A stretch of 64,000 nt of DNA from contig NC_054879.1 of assembly GCF_018320785.1 (NCBI RefSeq), positions 43,638,698-43,702,697 of the forward strand, given 5' to 3'. Position numbers and translations under genes: made by a program. Under the pieces are notes generated by a model. That model ran no database searches. It saw only the letters and a list, made by a program, of their open reading frames with translations, and was not told the DNA's origin. Each line of letters starts with the position of its first letter. Within the stretch, counting starts at the first letter, position 1. This DNA comes from Cheilinus undulatus (lineage: Eukaryota; Chordata; Actinopteri; Labriformes; Labridae). Shown here one piece after another: positions 38,001 to 52,800 of the stretch.

Positions 38001-41000
38001 CACATGAGATAGTGCTGTTGAAAGGTTCAGCTTCAGTGTATCTGTCACCTTTCCCAGAAGTGATACTGTCAGGAAACACTGTTAGGAAACAGTGGCTGCA
38101 TTTGAAAGCCTCTACCAGATCAGTTTCTACTTGGCATACATGCTTTAAAGTCAACCGCCATGGTCTAAATGTATGGCAGCTGCAACCATCTTTATGTTTC
38201 CCTCAATGTTAATTCATTATTTAGTTTTGCAGTTTCCACTGGTCAATGTAATAAGCTCTCACGAGGTTAAAAGTGAGGTTTTTACATCAGGTCATTCCTG
38301 TTTGTTTTAGTATGCTCTGCATTGTTGAAGGGAATATGTTTATCTTAATTAACGTTCATTTTTTGCTGTTTACTGTACACAGCCCTCATCCCTGCTGCCA
38401 TACAATAGATGATGCGATAGATGAGACCTTAAGGGTCACTGCCTTTCAACAAAGGCTCCCTTTTTTAGCAGATTGTGAGCAATTTTATCATTAGTAAACT
38501 GAACAGGAAAAAGTTTTGCTTCCTGGATGGACGTCGAGGGGGGAACGTGCAGCTTGTTTTGTTGTGTTGGTCTTAAAGTAGCTTTCTTGTTTGCTGGCTG
38601 ATTCACTAAGACAAGAATTCTTGACGGGGAAGTATGCAAAGCTTTTAGTGTAGTAGAGCAGGCAGTGATCCCACAACTGTTTGGGAAGTGATCTGCCTTT
38701 AAAAGAGAACATTAAATAACAGAGAGGACTAACTGCTGACTCAAATACAATCAATGTCCCATTCAGACAACATTTATGAAGTTAGTTTTAAGGCTGTGTA
38801 TTTTGTGGCAGCTTAAATTCAACTTTGTGTACATAAGAATTTATTGTATTAGCCCCAATATTTTGCTACTGTAAGAGGCTAATTGATCAACAAGTGAGAA
38901 AACTAGATCAGATAGAACAAAGGTAGACAACCAACCCCAAGTGTGCACCATCAATCACCACCTCACAGCTCCTCTCAAAGAATTTGTGTTGAAACAGTTG
39001 TGGTACCACCCAGTACCACTATTTATTCCAATTACATCTCAGACCAGACAGGAACAGCAAGCACCATATATCAGACTGTCAGAGAGACAATCAGAAAAGC
39101 ACATTCCTATATGGACAGCTCTGATGGAGTGCACTGCCTTCGAACTATGCTGCCTGAATCAATCTCTCCTGGAAAACGTCAGGGAAGGTAGAGTGGTGGT
39201 GGTACCTTATCTCTACAGATGCCACTCAGTGAGAACATCAAACGGAGGCTCATGATGAGAGCGGGGAAGGTTGTGTAACCGTTGGGGGGAGATGGCTGGC
39301 ACGCTTGTCTCCAAGGCTCGTCAATGCTGTTAACAACACCCTCCATCAGTGGAAGGCACCCCTACCTATGTGTGTGTTTTTTAAATCAAATAGAAATGAA
39401 GAGTTTATTTATTCTCTCTTGATGCTACAGTTTTTATGCCTTATTTCCCTTCGACAAGGGTATAAGTGAAGAAACAGATGAAAATGACAACTATGGATAC
39501 ATTTTAATAGCTTGAAATTGCCCCGAATTATATGACATTAAATTTGACTTTTCCATAGGATGTGAGTCGGGGCAGTTCCGTTGTGGGACGGGGCGATGTA
39601 TACCAAGTGACTGGCACTGTGATGGCACATCAGACTGTGTGGATGACTCTGATGAGCATGACTGTCGTAAGTTACTCTTTATATTACTCTGTAAGGACCA
39701 TTATTCTAGCGAATAATACACTTATTCTAGTTACACGTCATGTCAAAAGATTTAAACATTTTTAAAGCATAATTAGCTAAATTAGAGCCCTCTTAATCCC
39801 ACACCCATCTGCTCCCTTCCCTCTGACCATTACCGCCCACTCCTGCAGCACATGCCATCTATTCCCACCTGCACCTGCAACAGATGTGCCCAATCCCACC
39901 TGCATCACACATGGATTTTGACATTCCATGTTGAATATTCAGAATAATAGACAGTGCATTCAAATAAAGGCAATAATGATGTGTTAACTTATGCATTTCA
40001 GGAAACCCTAAAAAACAGCCTCATCCTTTTTATGCATGACGGTGCCACACATGGATAAAAAAGCAGCTGGGAGTCTCAGACTGATTTAATCCTGGTTTTG
40101 TCTTGGTAATTGAATTGTCAAAGTAATATTTTCTGGCCTTATTCACACATCATTTATTAAAATAAATGAAGTTTGATTGATTGATATCATTTATTTTGAG
40201 GTCATACAGAGGTGAACTTGTTTCTTTATCTCTGTAAAGTTTGTGTGTCGCACTTCCATCAGCTTTCCCAGATAGGAGGCTATTCTTTACACTATTTATG
40301 CAATTACCATCTTCATCATTATATGCTTAAATGCCACATATTTTACCCCTTTAAGATAAGTTAATATTGGTCTCAGAGTCCCCAAAGCATGCTTGTGAAG
40401 TTTGTTGCAAAGAAAATAAACCCCTCTGTTTCACGAGCTGTTTCTGTGTCTGTGGCTTTAAATGTTACTGAGCTGTCTGACTCCGCCCCTGACTCCGCCC
40501 CCTCAGTAAATGGATGTGACTTAATGGATGTGGCTCTCCTGATCCTCCTTGCAGCTGAGAGGAAGATCAGGAGAGGAGGGTGGAACTTTCTTCTAAGCAG
40601 GGAGGGGAGGGTGGTCCAACTGAGCCAGTGGGCGGGGCTAACGGCCCACATGACATCATGCAGGGAAAATCTGAGAACGGCTTGTTTTAGCACACATTTT
40701 CTGAAAGGTGGAAAGGGGGGTGGGTTTCTGATTCTTGGGGTGATTGTGGACAGGCCAGGGGCACATATTTTTGTTAGAAGAAGTTTATTTTGCATAATAT
40801 GTGACTTTTAAAGCAAGAAGGTAATGGAAATGGGTTTTCCCCCAAATAATTGCATAATGGCTAGCATCTCTGTGTACAGGTGCATTTGCGCAGTGGTAGG
40901 CCAACAACACAATAAGCAGAGCATTAAAGCTGTGCTTTTTGAATTATTTGCAGGGATTCAGTGTGCCCACCGATGTTTTAATAAAGCATCACACAGCTCA

Positions 41001-43875
41001 CCTGCCGTGTGATGCTGGCTACACGATGACAGACCCATTTACAAACACGTTTATGCAGCACCAGTGACTACAAAACAATGATTCTAACATCAACGTGTGA
41101 CATCTCTCCTGTATCATTTTATTTTTATGAGCACAGAGAAGTGCTTTAAAGAGAGCTTACTTTGATCAGGGATCATGGAGCAGGTGTATCATCTCATCCA
41201 AATACGTTTCCCTATGGGTGTGTGTAAACTAAGTCCAGTTGTTTTCCGGGATGTGTCCCTTCCTCTTAACGAGCTTGTAGCAAATGGAACACATTCAACT
41301 CAGGTGTGACCAATTCGAGCAGTAAGATATACTTTAATTTAAACACAGTAGTCCTTTGTTTGCATTCCCATGTAAGTATTGAGGATTAGAGACATGTAGA
41401 AGCAGAAATTTAGACAAGAATACAAACAATTCACTTTTGTACAAATTTTTTGTAGAAAATGTACATTGCCACTTTCATAACTGGTGTAAAGTTGACTGTC
41501 TGAAATAATGAAATGCTCTGTATTATTTACAGCTCAGGTAACATGCGACGACCGTCATTTCCAGTGCCTGAGTGACGGTGAGTGTATCCCTGAATCATGG
41601 GTGTGTGATGATGAGGAGGACTGTGAAGATGGCTCAGATGAGAGACAACGTTGCCGTAAGTAATGTGCATTCAGCATTAAAACAGTTTTAGTAATAGTTT
41701 CACTGAAAATATCACCTAGCTAGTCGTTACTCCTGCTGTGTTCAAACATAGTAGTTTGTCCTTTTTATGCATTTAAATCACAAGTATGTTTTGAATGTTT
41801 CTCTACCAGTGATTCATTGAAACTTGAGTATATCCCACTTGTTTTTATTTAATTTTCTCCATTTGAGTTTCAAATTTTGTGGCTAAAAACATGCATTAAA
41901 TGCATAGTCTGGAGAGGCTGATGAACTTATATGACTTTGAGTAATAAGCTCTTTATTAGTGGCTGGTCAATGGGTCTGTGGCACAGGAATTTAGGGAATT
42001 AGATAAGGTCTAGGTACTTATATCTGCAGTACAAGAACATCACATGCATATGAGAACCACTGTCAGTGAATAAAAGCTTTCTTCATGCTGCTAACTCACT
42101 CTCCGATCTTTCCCCAGCTGGAAGGACATGCACCAGTGGCCAGTTCAGCTGCAGTAATGGGGCATGCATCCCTGGAGAATACCGATGCGACCGTCTGGCC
42201 GACTGCTCAGATGGGTCTGATGAGAGAGACTGCCGTAAGTCTTCTCCAGGGTGGTTTCCCCTTTTTTTTTTTTTTTAATCTCGGGCTCCTGTGGCATTTT
42301 AATCAATTTGTTAAGATTAAGAGGCTCGCTGACTGACAGAATGGGCCACAATATGCTTCTTGTTGTCAGAGGTTGATTGCAGATTCTTTGGTGGATTAGT
42401 CAAGCTGAAGTTCAGCTGCTATGCTATTATTGTGCCGACATGGTCGACTCACAGCGCTACACACTGTGGTAATCTCACAATTGCATAAAGAATGCTGTGA
42501 CAACTGTTGTTGTTATGGTGGTGGCATTAAATTTACGTCTCTTATCCTTCCCATTAGCCAAGCTTCTCACATTTTAAAGGCTACAGAGAGCACAGTTGTC
42601 AGGCTGATTTGGATGAATAGGATTGCCCTGATGATGATTTAATCTTTCAGATTACCCTGAGTGTACGGAGCTGAGGTGTGCTAATGGGGCCTGCTACAAC
42701 AGAACCCAGCGATGTGACCAAGTACTGGACTGCCGCGATGGCTCAGATGAGGCAAATTGCAGTAAGAAGGCAGTAATTTTTTGCAACAAATGGTTTGAGG
42801 GGGCCACTATCAAGCTGTGCAAGAGATAACATCCATAGCATTAATTCATAAACAAGTTTGTGTCTTCCTGTTGTGTTTTCTTTAGCACAGCATTGCAATA
42901 CAGGTTTGTTCCAGTGTCATAACGGGGTCTGTGTTCCTCAACGCTATGTCTGCGACCATGATGATGACTGTGGAGACCGAAGTGATGAGCTAAACTGCAG
43001 TACGTTGTCTTTAACTTTCTATGCTTTTCCTGTTAAACAGTTATACTTGTAACTGATTTTAATTGTGTTTCAATATTCTGACTTCACCTACAGCATATCC
43101 TACATGTAAAGGGAACTATTTTACGTGCCCCAGCGGCCGCTGTATCCACCAAGTCTGGGTTTGTGATGGAGAGGATGATTGTGAGGACAATGCAGATGAA
43201 AAAGGCTGCGGTATGTCTATAAACATTTAAAACAAGCTGTTAAATGTAGTTCATTTTACTATCTAGGACTAAAAGTAAGACATTTGGCTGGTAAAGATAC
43301 ACAAGAAGTAGTTAAAAACTCAGCTAGCCCTCTGTGTGATCCTGATTCATGCCCAGTCTCCATGGTTGGTTCGGGCTAGCAAGACGCTATGCCTGCACTC
43401 CTTTAAGTGTGTTATTCAAATGGCTCTTTGTGGCACAAGATCGTGCAGCCCCCCAAAGGGCTTTAGAATTCCTACACACGGCTGTGAAGAGTGTGTGTTT
43501 TTAGAGGATGGGCTGCAGAAGTCCTCTGAGCCCCCATGTGACCCCCTCAAAGCTCCACTCCCCTGCATCGATTTAAAGTGACAGTAATTTCCCTAACAAT
43601 TAAATCTCCGTCACGGTTTCCTGAAGATCAGCACCCCAAACTTTTTAAAAGGGCTTCCTTTAAAATTCTTTAAATTACAGTCAAACAAACTTTCTGCTAT
43701 TAAAGAGGACATGTTTTGTTTTTGTCTTCAGATAATGTACCGCGGGAGTGTTACCCCGGAGAATGGCCCTGTCCATCCTCTGGCCTGTGTATCCCTATGG
43801 ATCAGCTGTGTGATGGGACGCCACACTGTCCAGAGGGAGAGGATGAAACGAACACCACTGCTGGACACAACTGCA
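35036..43875 (+). CDS. lrp2: lrp2 signal peptide and class A (ligand-binding) cluster I
   Basis: Exons 35036-35105 (signal peptide [20 protein letters not shown]), 39559-39666, 41533-41655, 42118-42234, 42651-42761, 42886-42999, 43094-43210 and 43732-43875. Each exon after the first encodes exactly one LDL-receptor class A repeat with six Cys and the acidic calcium-binding end (for example [32 protein letters not shown]). All exon boundaries are phase 1, so repeats could be gained or lost without a frame change. The seven repeats correspond to the first ligand-binding cluster of megalin. Confidence 0.95.
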
Positions 43876-46800
43876 GTCAGTACCAGTATACTATAACTAA
43901 TCCCAAGTACACATCAGAGTTATTACTATTTTCAGAGCTTGAAGTTTACTCACTCACCAGTCTTGTTTTTGTGTTGGTTAGGCATTTGGAGATGTGCCTC
44001 TCTAAGCTGTGAGCATCACTGCCATGCTTCTCCTGATGGAGGGGTCTGCTCCTGTCCTTCTGGATATGTCATCAACAGCAACAACAGTCGCTCATGCATA
44101 GGTACTAGGTCTTAACAATTTTGGAAAATAACTTTCTTTTATTCCTAAACAAGGGCTAAACAATTCTTTCAAAGTGTCTAATTCTTATGATTTTGACTCG
44201 TGTTGCAAACTGAATATGAGTTGTTGAATTAAAGGGTTTTTGTCATTCATATATTTAATAAGAAAAAGTACAAAAATGAAGAAGTAGGATTTTTTCTAGA
44301 CTATTCTAAAGTAAATGGCACCTAAATGATTGCATATGTCACGCATAACATCTCTGCGGCAAAAAAAAATTTAAAACTACTTTTTTGACACAAATTTAAT
44401 TTCAAAGAAATATTGCCCCTTTTGCAATTTGAAAATTGCAGCAGGCCATATTGCGATTTAATCTAATTTTCGATTAATTGCCCAGCCCTAATAGGTACAC
44501 GTCCTCCACTGACATTACACCACACTTGTCCCATGATGGAAGAATGAGTTGGAATATCAAATGCCTTTCAGTTTAGTCTAAAGTTTCTGCTTTTGCTAAG
44601 AAGAAGAAACAGTAGCAAGCGCTGGAAACATTTTCATATGTTGATGGAGTAAATGCAAATACTGACAATAAAGTCCAAAGCCTGCTTGAGCCTGATAGGC
44701 TAAAATAAGATTTGTAAGGTCTGGAATTACTTTGCAGCTTCACTCTTTATTCAGATTTAGCAGCTCACAGACAGTTTGCAATAGATGAGCATTTTTGTGA
44801 CTGAAACAAATCAGCATTCAAACCTTATGTTCTACGGTTTTGATTCCTTGCTGAAGACTTTGACGACTGTTCGATGTGGGGTGTGTGTGACCAGCTGTGT
44901 GAGGATCGCATTGGCTCTCATCGCTGCAGCTGCCGACAGGGTTACATCTTGGAGCAGCACAGATACTGCAGAGCTGACGTATCAAGTGAGTATTTCCTTT
45001 CTGTTCATATAAATGGTCTTAAACTCATGCGCCCAGGGATTGAATGTGTGGCTAATTCATCCAAATGATGTTCATTATTATGGCCCCTTTCCTGTTTGCC
45101 AGGCACTGCTGCTGCCTTACTGACCGTCTGCTCATCCTTCTTGTGCATTGTTGCGTACCGGAGGTTGTTTTAGCTAATCTCTCTCCTTTGTGGAACATAG
45201 AAAGAGTGTTGACTGAGAGGCTGACCTCTCTGCCTTTGGTGAAAAGAGTGTGTCATGGTAGTGGCTAGAAAGTGCGCTACCTTCTGAGTCAGAGAGTCTG
45301 TCTGTAAATTTCCACTGATATACATGTGCATCTCAAAACATTTAAATGTCATGGAAAAGTTATTTTCCTATGATTTAATTCAATAAGTGAAACTTCCATG
45401 TATTCTAGTTCATCTTTACAAAGTGAAATATTTTAAGGCTTTTTAAAATATTGATAATTATGGCTTAGAGCTCACAAAAATATATCGCTTCAAAATATTA
45501 GAATATCACCAAACATCAGCTCAGAAAAGATGTATAATACAGGAATGTGGACACTCTGGAAACTTAGTAAATAGTTGGAGCTCCTTTTGCACAAATTACT
45601 GCATCAATGCCATGGAGCCAATCAGTCTGTTGCACTGCTGGGGTGTTATGAAAACCAGGTTGCTCTGATAGCAGCCTTCAGCTCATCTGTATTGTTGAGT
45701 CATCTGTTGTCTACCGTGGGGTTCAGGTCAGACCAGGCTGGCCAATCAAACACAGTACTAACATGGTCAACAAACCAGTTTCTGGTAGTTTTGGCTTCAC
45801 TCTGAACAGGTGCCAAGTCCTGCTATATCATGGAAGCATGAAGTGCTATAAAATCTCCTGGTAGATGTTTGACAGTGTTGACCCCCAAACCATCACTGAC
45901 TGTGGAAACCAGAAACACTGGACTTCAACCATCTTGGATTCTGTGCCTCTCTGATCTTTCTACAGAATCTGGGACCTTGATTTCCAAATGAAATCAACAA
46001 TTACTTTCATCTTTAAACAAGACTTTGGACCCCTGAGCAACAGTCCAGTTCTTCTTTGGTTTGGTAGTTGTGGAACTGGATGATGTCGGGCATTGGCTTC
46101 TCCCCTTGCTTGGGTTTCGGAGCCAGGGGCCGGTGGGCGCAATCCAGCTCGGAAGGGGCAGGCAGAGTATCCTCGCCCAGGAGCTGGGTCAGTAGTGTGG
46201 AGAAAAGGTCAGTTGGTCGAGGGCCCTCAATCGATTTAGGAAGCCTGATAACGCATATATTGTTGTCCGGGCCAAGTCCGCTGCTTTGGCTTTGAGCTTC
46301 TCGTTGTTAGCTGTTAGCTCTGCACACAATAGCCTCCAGGGATAGCAGGCATTTGCTGGCAGAGTTCGGATTGGACTCCATAGACAAGATGCATTATCCG
46401 TGGTCACACACAGTGTTTTGCATAGTGTCCATTTTGGATTCTAGGGTAGCAAAAAGGGGTCTTGAATTCTGCTGCTTGGTCTGTCTTGTGGGTTTCCAGC
46501 AGACTAGTTAGCGCAGCCATGCTGACCTCACTGGAATCTGTCTCTCTTGGCGGTGAAACTTCCCTTCTAGTTAGTCTGCCGTATTTGTATGCCATTTCTT
46601 GAGCTATCCTGAAGACACAGTTTTGAAATTGGAAAATTAAGTTTTAAAAAAAAGGGGAGAATCGTTTGGGAGCGCAAGATAAAGGCTTCTACTCCTCATC
46701 TGACCGGAACTCAGGGTCCAGTTCTTTTTCTCCCCCTAGCCCAGATGAGTCCCTTATGACGTCTGTGGTCCAGAAGTGGCTTGATGCTGAGAACACAACA

Positions 46801-49800
46801 TTTGTAGTCCGTTTCCCTGACCTGTCTGTGTGTGGTGCCTCTTGATCCACTGACCTCAGCCTCAGTCAACTCTCTGTGAAGCTCCCCTAAGTTCTCGAAT
46901 CTGCTTTGTGTGACAATCCTCTGAAGGCTAAGCTCATCCCTGTTGCTTGTGCACCTTTTCATACCACCCTTTTCCCTTCCAGTCAACTCCTCATGAACAT
47001 GCTTTGATGCAGCCTCTGAGAACAGCCTGCCCTTTCAGCAGTGACCTTCTGTGGCTTACCCTCCTTGTTTAGGATGTCAATGATTGTCTTCTGGACATTT
47101 GTCGAGTCAGCAGTCTTCCCTATGATTGTGGTTGTGTGTACTGAACAAGATTGAGAGAATGAAGGCAAAGGAAACTTTTCTATAATATTCAAATATTTTG
47201 AGATATTTTTTATTTTCATTAGCTGTAGGCCACAATCATCAAGATTAAAACAAAAAAAGTCTTGAAATGTTTCACTTTATATGAGACGAATCTAGAATAT
47301 ATGGAAATTTAACTTAAAAAAATGAACTTTTACATGATATTCTATATTTTTTAGATGCACCTGTACAAGCTCAGCACACGTACTACTAAACCAATCCTTG
47401 TTTTCAAATATCTCATGCTGTTGTTTTTCTCCTCTGCAGCTGGAGTCCCATCCTTGGTATTTTCTAATGGCAGAGACCTTCTAATAGGTGACATCCATGG
47501 AAACAGTTTGCGCACTTTGGTCCACTCACAGAACAGAGGGGTTGCAGTTGGAGTGGACTTCCATTACAATCTTCACAGGATTTTCTGGACTGATACCATT
47601 CAGAATAAGGTATATTGTGATATGTTGTTTGTGCATGAGAACTACTGAAATATTTTGTTTTCCCTGTTTAAAAGTTAGTCAGTCCCTTGTTTTTGGAAAT
47701 GTTAGACTGGAGCTAACCACAATGAAATTCTTTTGCTATCCTTTAAAATATCAGCAATGTTGATACTATAATAATGGGATAGCTGTTGGCTCTTTAGCAG
47801 CAGGGCAGTAATGAAAGGAAGGAGATGAGAAATGGAATCCAAATGGCCTAATCTTGAAACCTGTCTGATAGGCAGGTATGATGTTCGCATACCAGGGTGC
47901 AATTTTTGTAACTTGATCTTGTTCAGAGTAATCATGCTGTATTTGTTTTCAGTAGTGCTGCCCATTTATATGGATTCTTTTGCCAGCTGAAAAGTCTTTG
48001 TTCAAACCCTCAATGTTTTAAACTGCAGCCAGTGGGCCAAAGGGCTAAGACATTTCTAAGACTGGCATCTGATTAAATGTAGTGAGGGTTCAAACAGGGC
48101 ATGTGAATGCAACCAGAAAGGTTAAACTACCAGGCTATTTCCACATCTTCAGTTTCTCTTTAAACAGGTCAGTTGAAAATGGATCTAGTTTCCAAAGAAG
48201 CAAAGCTGCTAAGGGCAGTAACCCTCTAGCCAGCTGCTTGGAGGCTTCCAGTCTGAGAAACTATCATAGAATTGGTGAAAGGGCAGTTTCAGAGAACCAC
48301 ACGGCTTTGTAGAGATTAAAAGGGCAGAACCTTCATGCAAGCATGTAGTCTCACTCTGCCTTTTTCAACTGTAATTTCCAGAATGTTTCTCATACTGTTA
48401 CCTTAAATCAGTGGTTCTCAACATTGGGGTCAAGACTCCTTTGGGGTTACGAGACACTGAAAGGGGGTCTCCAGATGCCTAAAAAACTAAGAATATTTTT
48501 AAAATTACGCTGTTGCCACTTAACACCAATTTATTTTATTTTAACAAATTTTTGTTATTAAAAATCAATTTTTGTTCATTTTAAACCCTTTCTACCAGTT
48601 TTTTTGGCTTTTCCACTTCTAAACCAATTCTTGCCACTTTCTGCCTTTTGTTGCCTCTGTTGACACATTATTGCTACTATTAAACACTTTATACCACTTG
48701 TTATACCAATTGACCATTTTAAAGGTCACATATTTTACCCTTTAAAGACAAATTTATAATGGCCTTAAAGGTCCCCAAAAGATGGCTGTGAAGTGTGTTG
48801 CAGAAAAAACACTTAAGTATTGGATTTTTCCATGTTTAAAAAATCCTCTGTTTTAGCCCTGCTCTGAACGAGCTGTTTCTGTGGCTGTGGCTTTAAATGT
48901 TAATGAGCCCTCTGACTCCGCCCCTGACTCCACCCTTCTCAGGAAATGGATGTGGCTAAATGGGTATGGCTCTCCTGATTCTCCTCTCAGCTGGCAGGGC
49001 CACATATTTTTGCTAGAAAAGCCTGAAGAAATGTATTTTACATAATATGTGACCTTTAAACACATTACACTGTTTGATATGCCCATTTCTGCCAGTTTCT
49101 GCTTATTTTTATGCCTAGGTTAACCCCTTTTTTTAAGTTTATATGAATTTTTCATCCCAGTTCACAAAATTACCACCAATTTTTGCCACTTTAAAGCCAT
49201 TTCAGCCACTTTTTAATTCCCTTTTACCACTATTTATGACCTTTTGCCACTTTACCCATTTGTGATGATGTTAAAATCCAATTTTTTGCCATTATCAACC
49301 CATTTTAGCAATTTTTAACACATCTTAATTATGTTTTTAACTAAAGGAATTTGCATTTTTAACACACATGAATAAATAAATATATTTGATTCTTTGATAA
49401 GTGTGGTTATTATTCAGGTTAAATATAAAATGTTGATACCACAGCCTAACTTTACAATGGGTCATGTGTTTGCTGACCTCCATGAGCGCCCTGTTTGGCT
49501 GAGTCCCAGAAAGCTCTCCCATATCCCCCCCCCCTTATGGACAGCCTTGTCTCCACATGACTGTTCTTGACTGTGCAATGCTGTGTTCAACCACCTTCAG
49601 GTACAGTGGGGGTCCCAGCACCTTTATTTTGGGAGTCACAGCTTACCATTTTAAGCCTGTCTTTTAAAAATTATTCACATGCAAACATTTAATACTGTCA
49701 ATTTCTAATGGAGCAAATTCTGTTTAAATCTTGGAGGCAAAACTTTGAAATTTGAAGAAAGCCTAAACTCCCCAAATGCAAGATTTATGGACTATTCTGT

Positions 49801-52800
49801 TCTCAGAGAAAAGGCCTTGGATAATGTCTCACATCATGATTATTTAAGTAAACTCATGATAGAATATCTTTGTGGCATTCAATTAGTAATACTGCAGAGT
49901 ACCTGAAAAACATTTAGGTGTTTCAGTGACCTAGTTTAGTATTTTCTGTTTATTTCTGGAGGCACTGACCACTGTAGGACTAATTTCATATCAACAATTG
50001 TGTCTTTTTTATTCAGGTGTTCTCTGTGGATATGGATGGCTCCAACATGCAGGTTGTTTTAAATATATCAGTCGACTACCCTGAGAACTTAGCGGTGGAT
50101 TGGGTGAACAATAAACTGTATGTGGTGGAGGCCAGCGTCAACAGAATTGACATGGTGGACTTTGACGGAGGTAACCGGGTCACACTCATCACCGAAAGTC
50201 TTGGAAACCCTAGAGGGCTGGCGGTGGACCCCACTGTCGGGTAAGCACATCTCCCCATTCATTCATCTACCCATTCCCGAACTCCACATACAGTAACTGT
50301 TGTGCTCCAATGGTGTGGAATAATGGGGTGTGTGTGTGAGATAAGCAGATTGCCCTGGGTGGATTAGTGAGGAGCAATGTAAGTGATGACCCTCATTGTA
50401 ATCCAATAGTACAGTTCAAGGGGGGAGGAGAGCCATGTGGCAGTAGATGATTTTCTTATCTTAAATTAATGTAGAGGTCCTCGGTTGGATGCAAAGCCAC
50501 CCACTTGGAGACAAAAGGCCCTATGGCATAGAGTGCATTTCTGAAAGTTAGACCAAAGAGATTCAGGGTATATCCATCTACATTTTTGTATCTAGACTGA
50601 GCAGAATCACAGCACAAAGCTGGGCGCAGAGCACACAGAGGAGGGATTATGTACCTTCATTACACATAGGTGGTCAATCAGAGAGTCATTTCCCAAACCA
50701 AGAATCCCCGGCTGGCATGATGGTATTTTTCTTACACATTAGATTATGGTTTTAATTCTTTATTAGACTGAACTGTGGCTGGATCTTGAGACCTTTTGCT
50801 TTTAATAGTGCCACTGAACACACAGGACACTAAAAAAATTGATCTTTAGAGATTTAAATTCTACTTCACTGATTCATTGCCAAAACACTAGAAAATATCA
50901 AAAAGTATCTGTTAACATTTGTATATTTATTTCATGTATAAGATTTATTGCAAATCCAACTCCTTGTTGCATGAGAGTGCATGAGCATTATTTAGTCATA
51001 ACACACTCTGGAGTGAGTGCACGCCAGTGGTGGACACACTACTCAACCTCAGTACTTGGATCAAAGTATAGATACTCCTAGTCAAATTTTAGAGTATTTA
51101 TCCATCCATCCATTTGCTATACTGCTTATCTGTTTGGGGTCATGGGGGGCTGGAGCCTATCCCAGCTGTCACTGGGCAAGAGGCGGGGTATACCCTGGAC
51201 TGGTCACCTGTCAATCCCAGGGCTTACATGTAGAGACGGACAACAGGCACGCTCACACGCACACCTTCGGCCAGTTGAGAGTCACCAGTTAAACTAATGA
51301 GCATGTTTTTGGTGGTGGGAGGAAGCTGGAGTAGCCGGAGAGAACCCACAAATGGACGGGGGAGAACATGCAAACTCTGCACAGAAATTTAATCAAAAAC
51401 ATCTTAAAAGGCCAAGTTACATGTTAACATAGGACCCCTTTTTGGATATCACCTTCAAAATTCTTGCATCCATTGAACTTGTGAGTTTTTGGAGTTTCTG
51501 CTTGAATTTCTTTGCAAGATGTCAGAATGGCCTCCCAGAGCTGCAGTTTTGACGTGATCCCACCCTCACAGATCTTTTGCTTGAGGATGCTTTAAAGGTT
51601 CTCTTCGTAGCATGAGATGGTGCATTGTCATGCAGGAAGGTAATTTTACTATGGAAGGCACGGTTCTTTGTACCATGGAAGAAAGTGATCAGTCAGAAAC
51701 TCTATATACTTTGTCAAGGTCATTTTCACACCGCCAGGGACCCTAAAGGGATCACGAGATACTGTCCAAAAACACAGTAAAATTTTAAATGATTTCAAAA
51801 AGTATATCAGCACTTGCAGCAAAGACTTGGAGCATTTCTTCCAGAATATCGTTATGTAAAATATAATGTTTTAAAGGCTGTTATATTCTTTTGGGCTGTT
51901 CCATGGTGAGAAAGTCCCAGTGATAGTCTCAAGCTGAGTGCACATTATGTACTTAAACATATTGATAGTAGGGATCCCCAGTCTCCGGCACTGTTACTTT
52001 GGGGGTCCCAGGCTGAAAAGTTTGGGAACCTCTGGTCTAAGGCGCAGTTTTATTCGGAGTCCTCGTGATAGCAGTGCACTTGCTAACAATCTGACTACTC
52101 CATGTTTTAAGACAATGACACCAAAGAACATAAGTTCATTTGCTATTTAAACAATGTGAGTGTTGGGCATAAAAATAACAAAATAGGAAAGACACATGCA
52201 CAGCCCAAAATGTGATGTATGGCTGCTAGATATATTTAACAAGGAAGACGCAGCTACTATTTTATGATTCTTTGGTGTAAATAACACCTCAGTGAAAGCT
52301 AGAAGATTTAACATTTAACCTCCTTCACAGGTATATGTTCTTCTCAGATTGGGAGGCACTGAATGGACAACCAGGCTTGGAGCGGGCTTACATGGATGGA
52401 ACCAACCGCTATGGGATTGTTCGAAGTAAATTGGGCTGGCCAGCTGGTATCACACTGGACTTAGAGGCCCAGCGTGTCTACTGGGTTGATAGTCGCTATG
52501 ACTACATCGAAACTGCAACTTATGATGGCCTCCACAGGTAATTAATTATACAGCTTTCACCATGTAACCTCATCTGATGGGTAGAATTTAAATTACATTG
52601 TAAAATTCTTTCCCTTGTCATTTATAACAGAAAAACGGTGGTCCATGGAGGCACTGTGATCCCACATCCATTTGGGATTACTTTGTTTGAGCACAATATC
52701 TATTACACTGACTGGACCAAGATGGCTGTGATGAAAGCGAACAAGTTCACAGACAGCAGTCCCCAAGTTGTTTACAGTTCACCTCAGGCTCCACATGGAG

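Noticed and set aside
40373..40811. 140-codon open frames on both strands
   Set aside because: They lie within the TTAA MITE copy D; the other copies do not keep the frames open.
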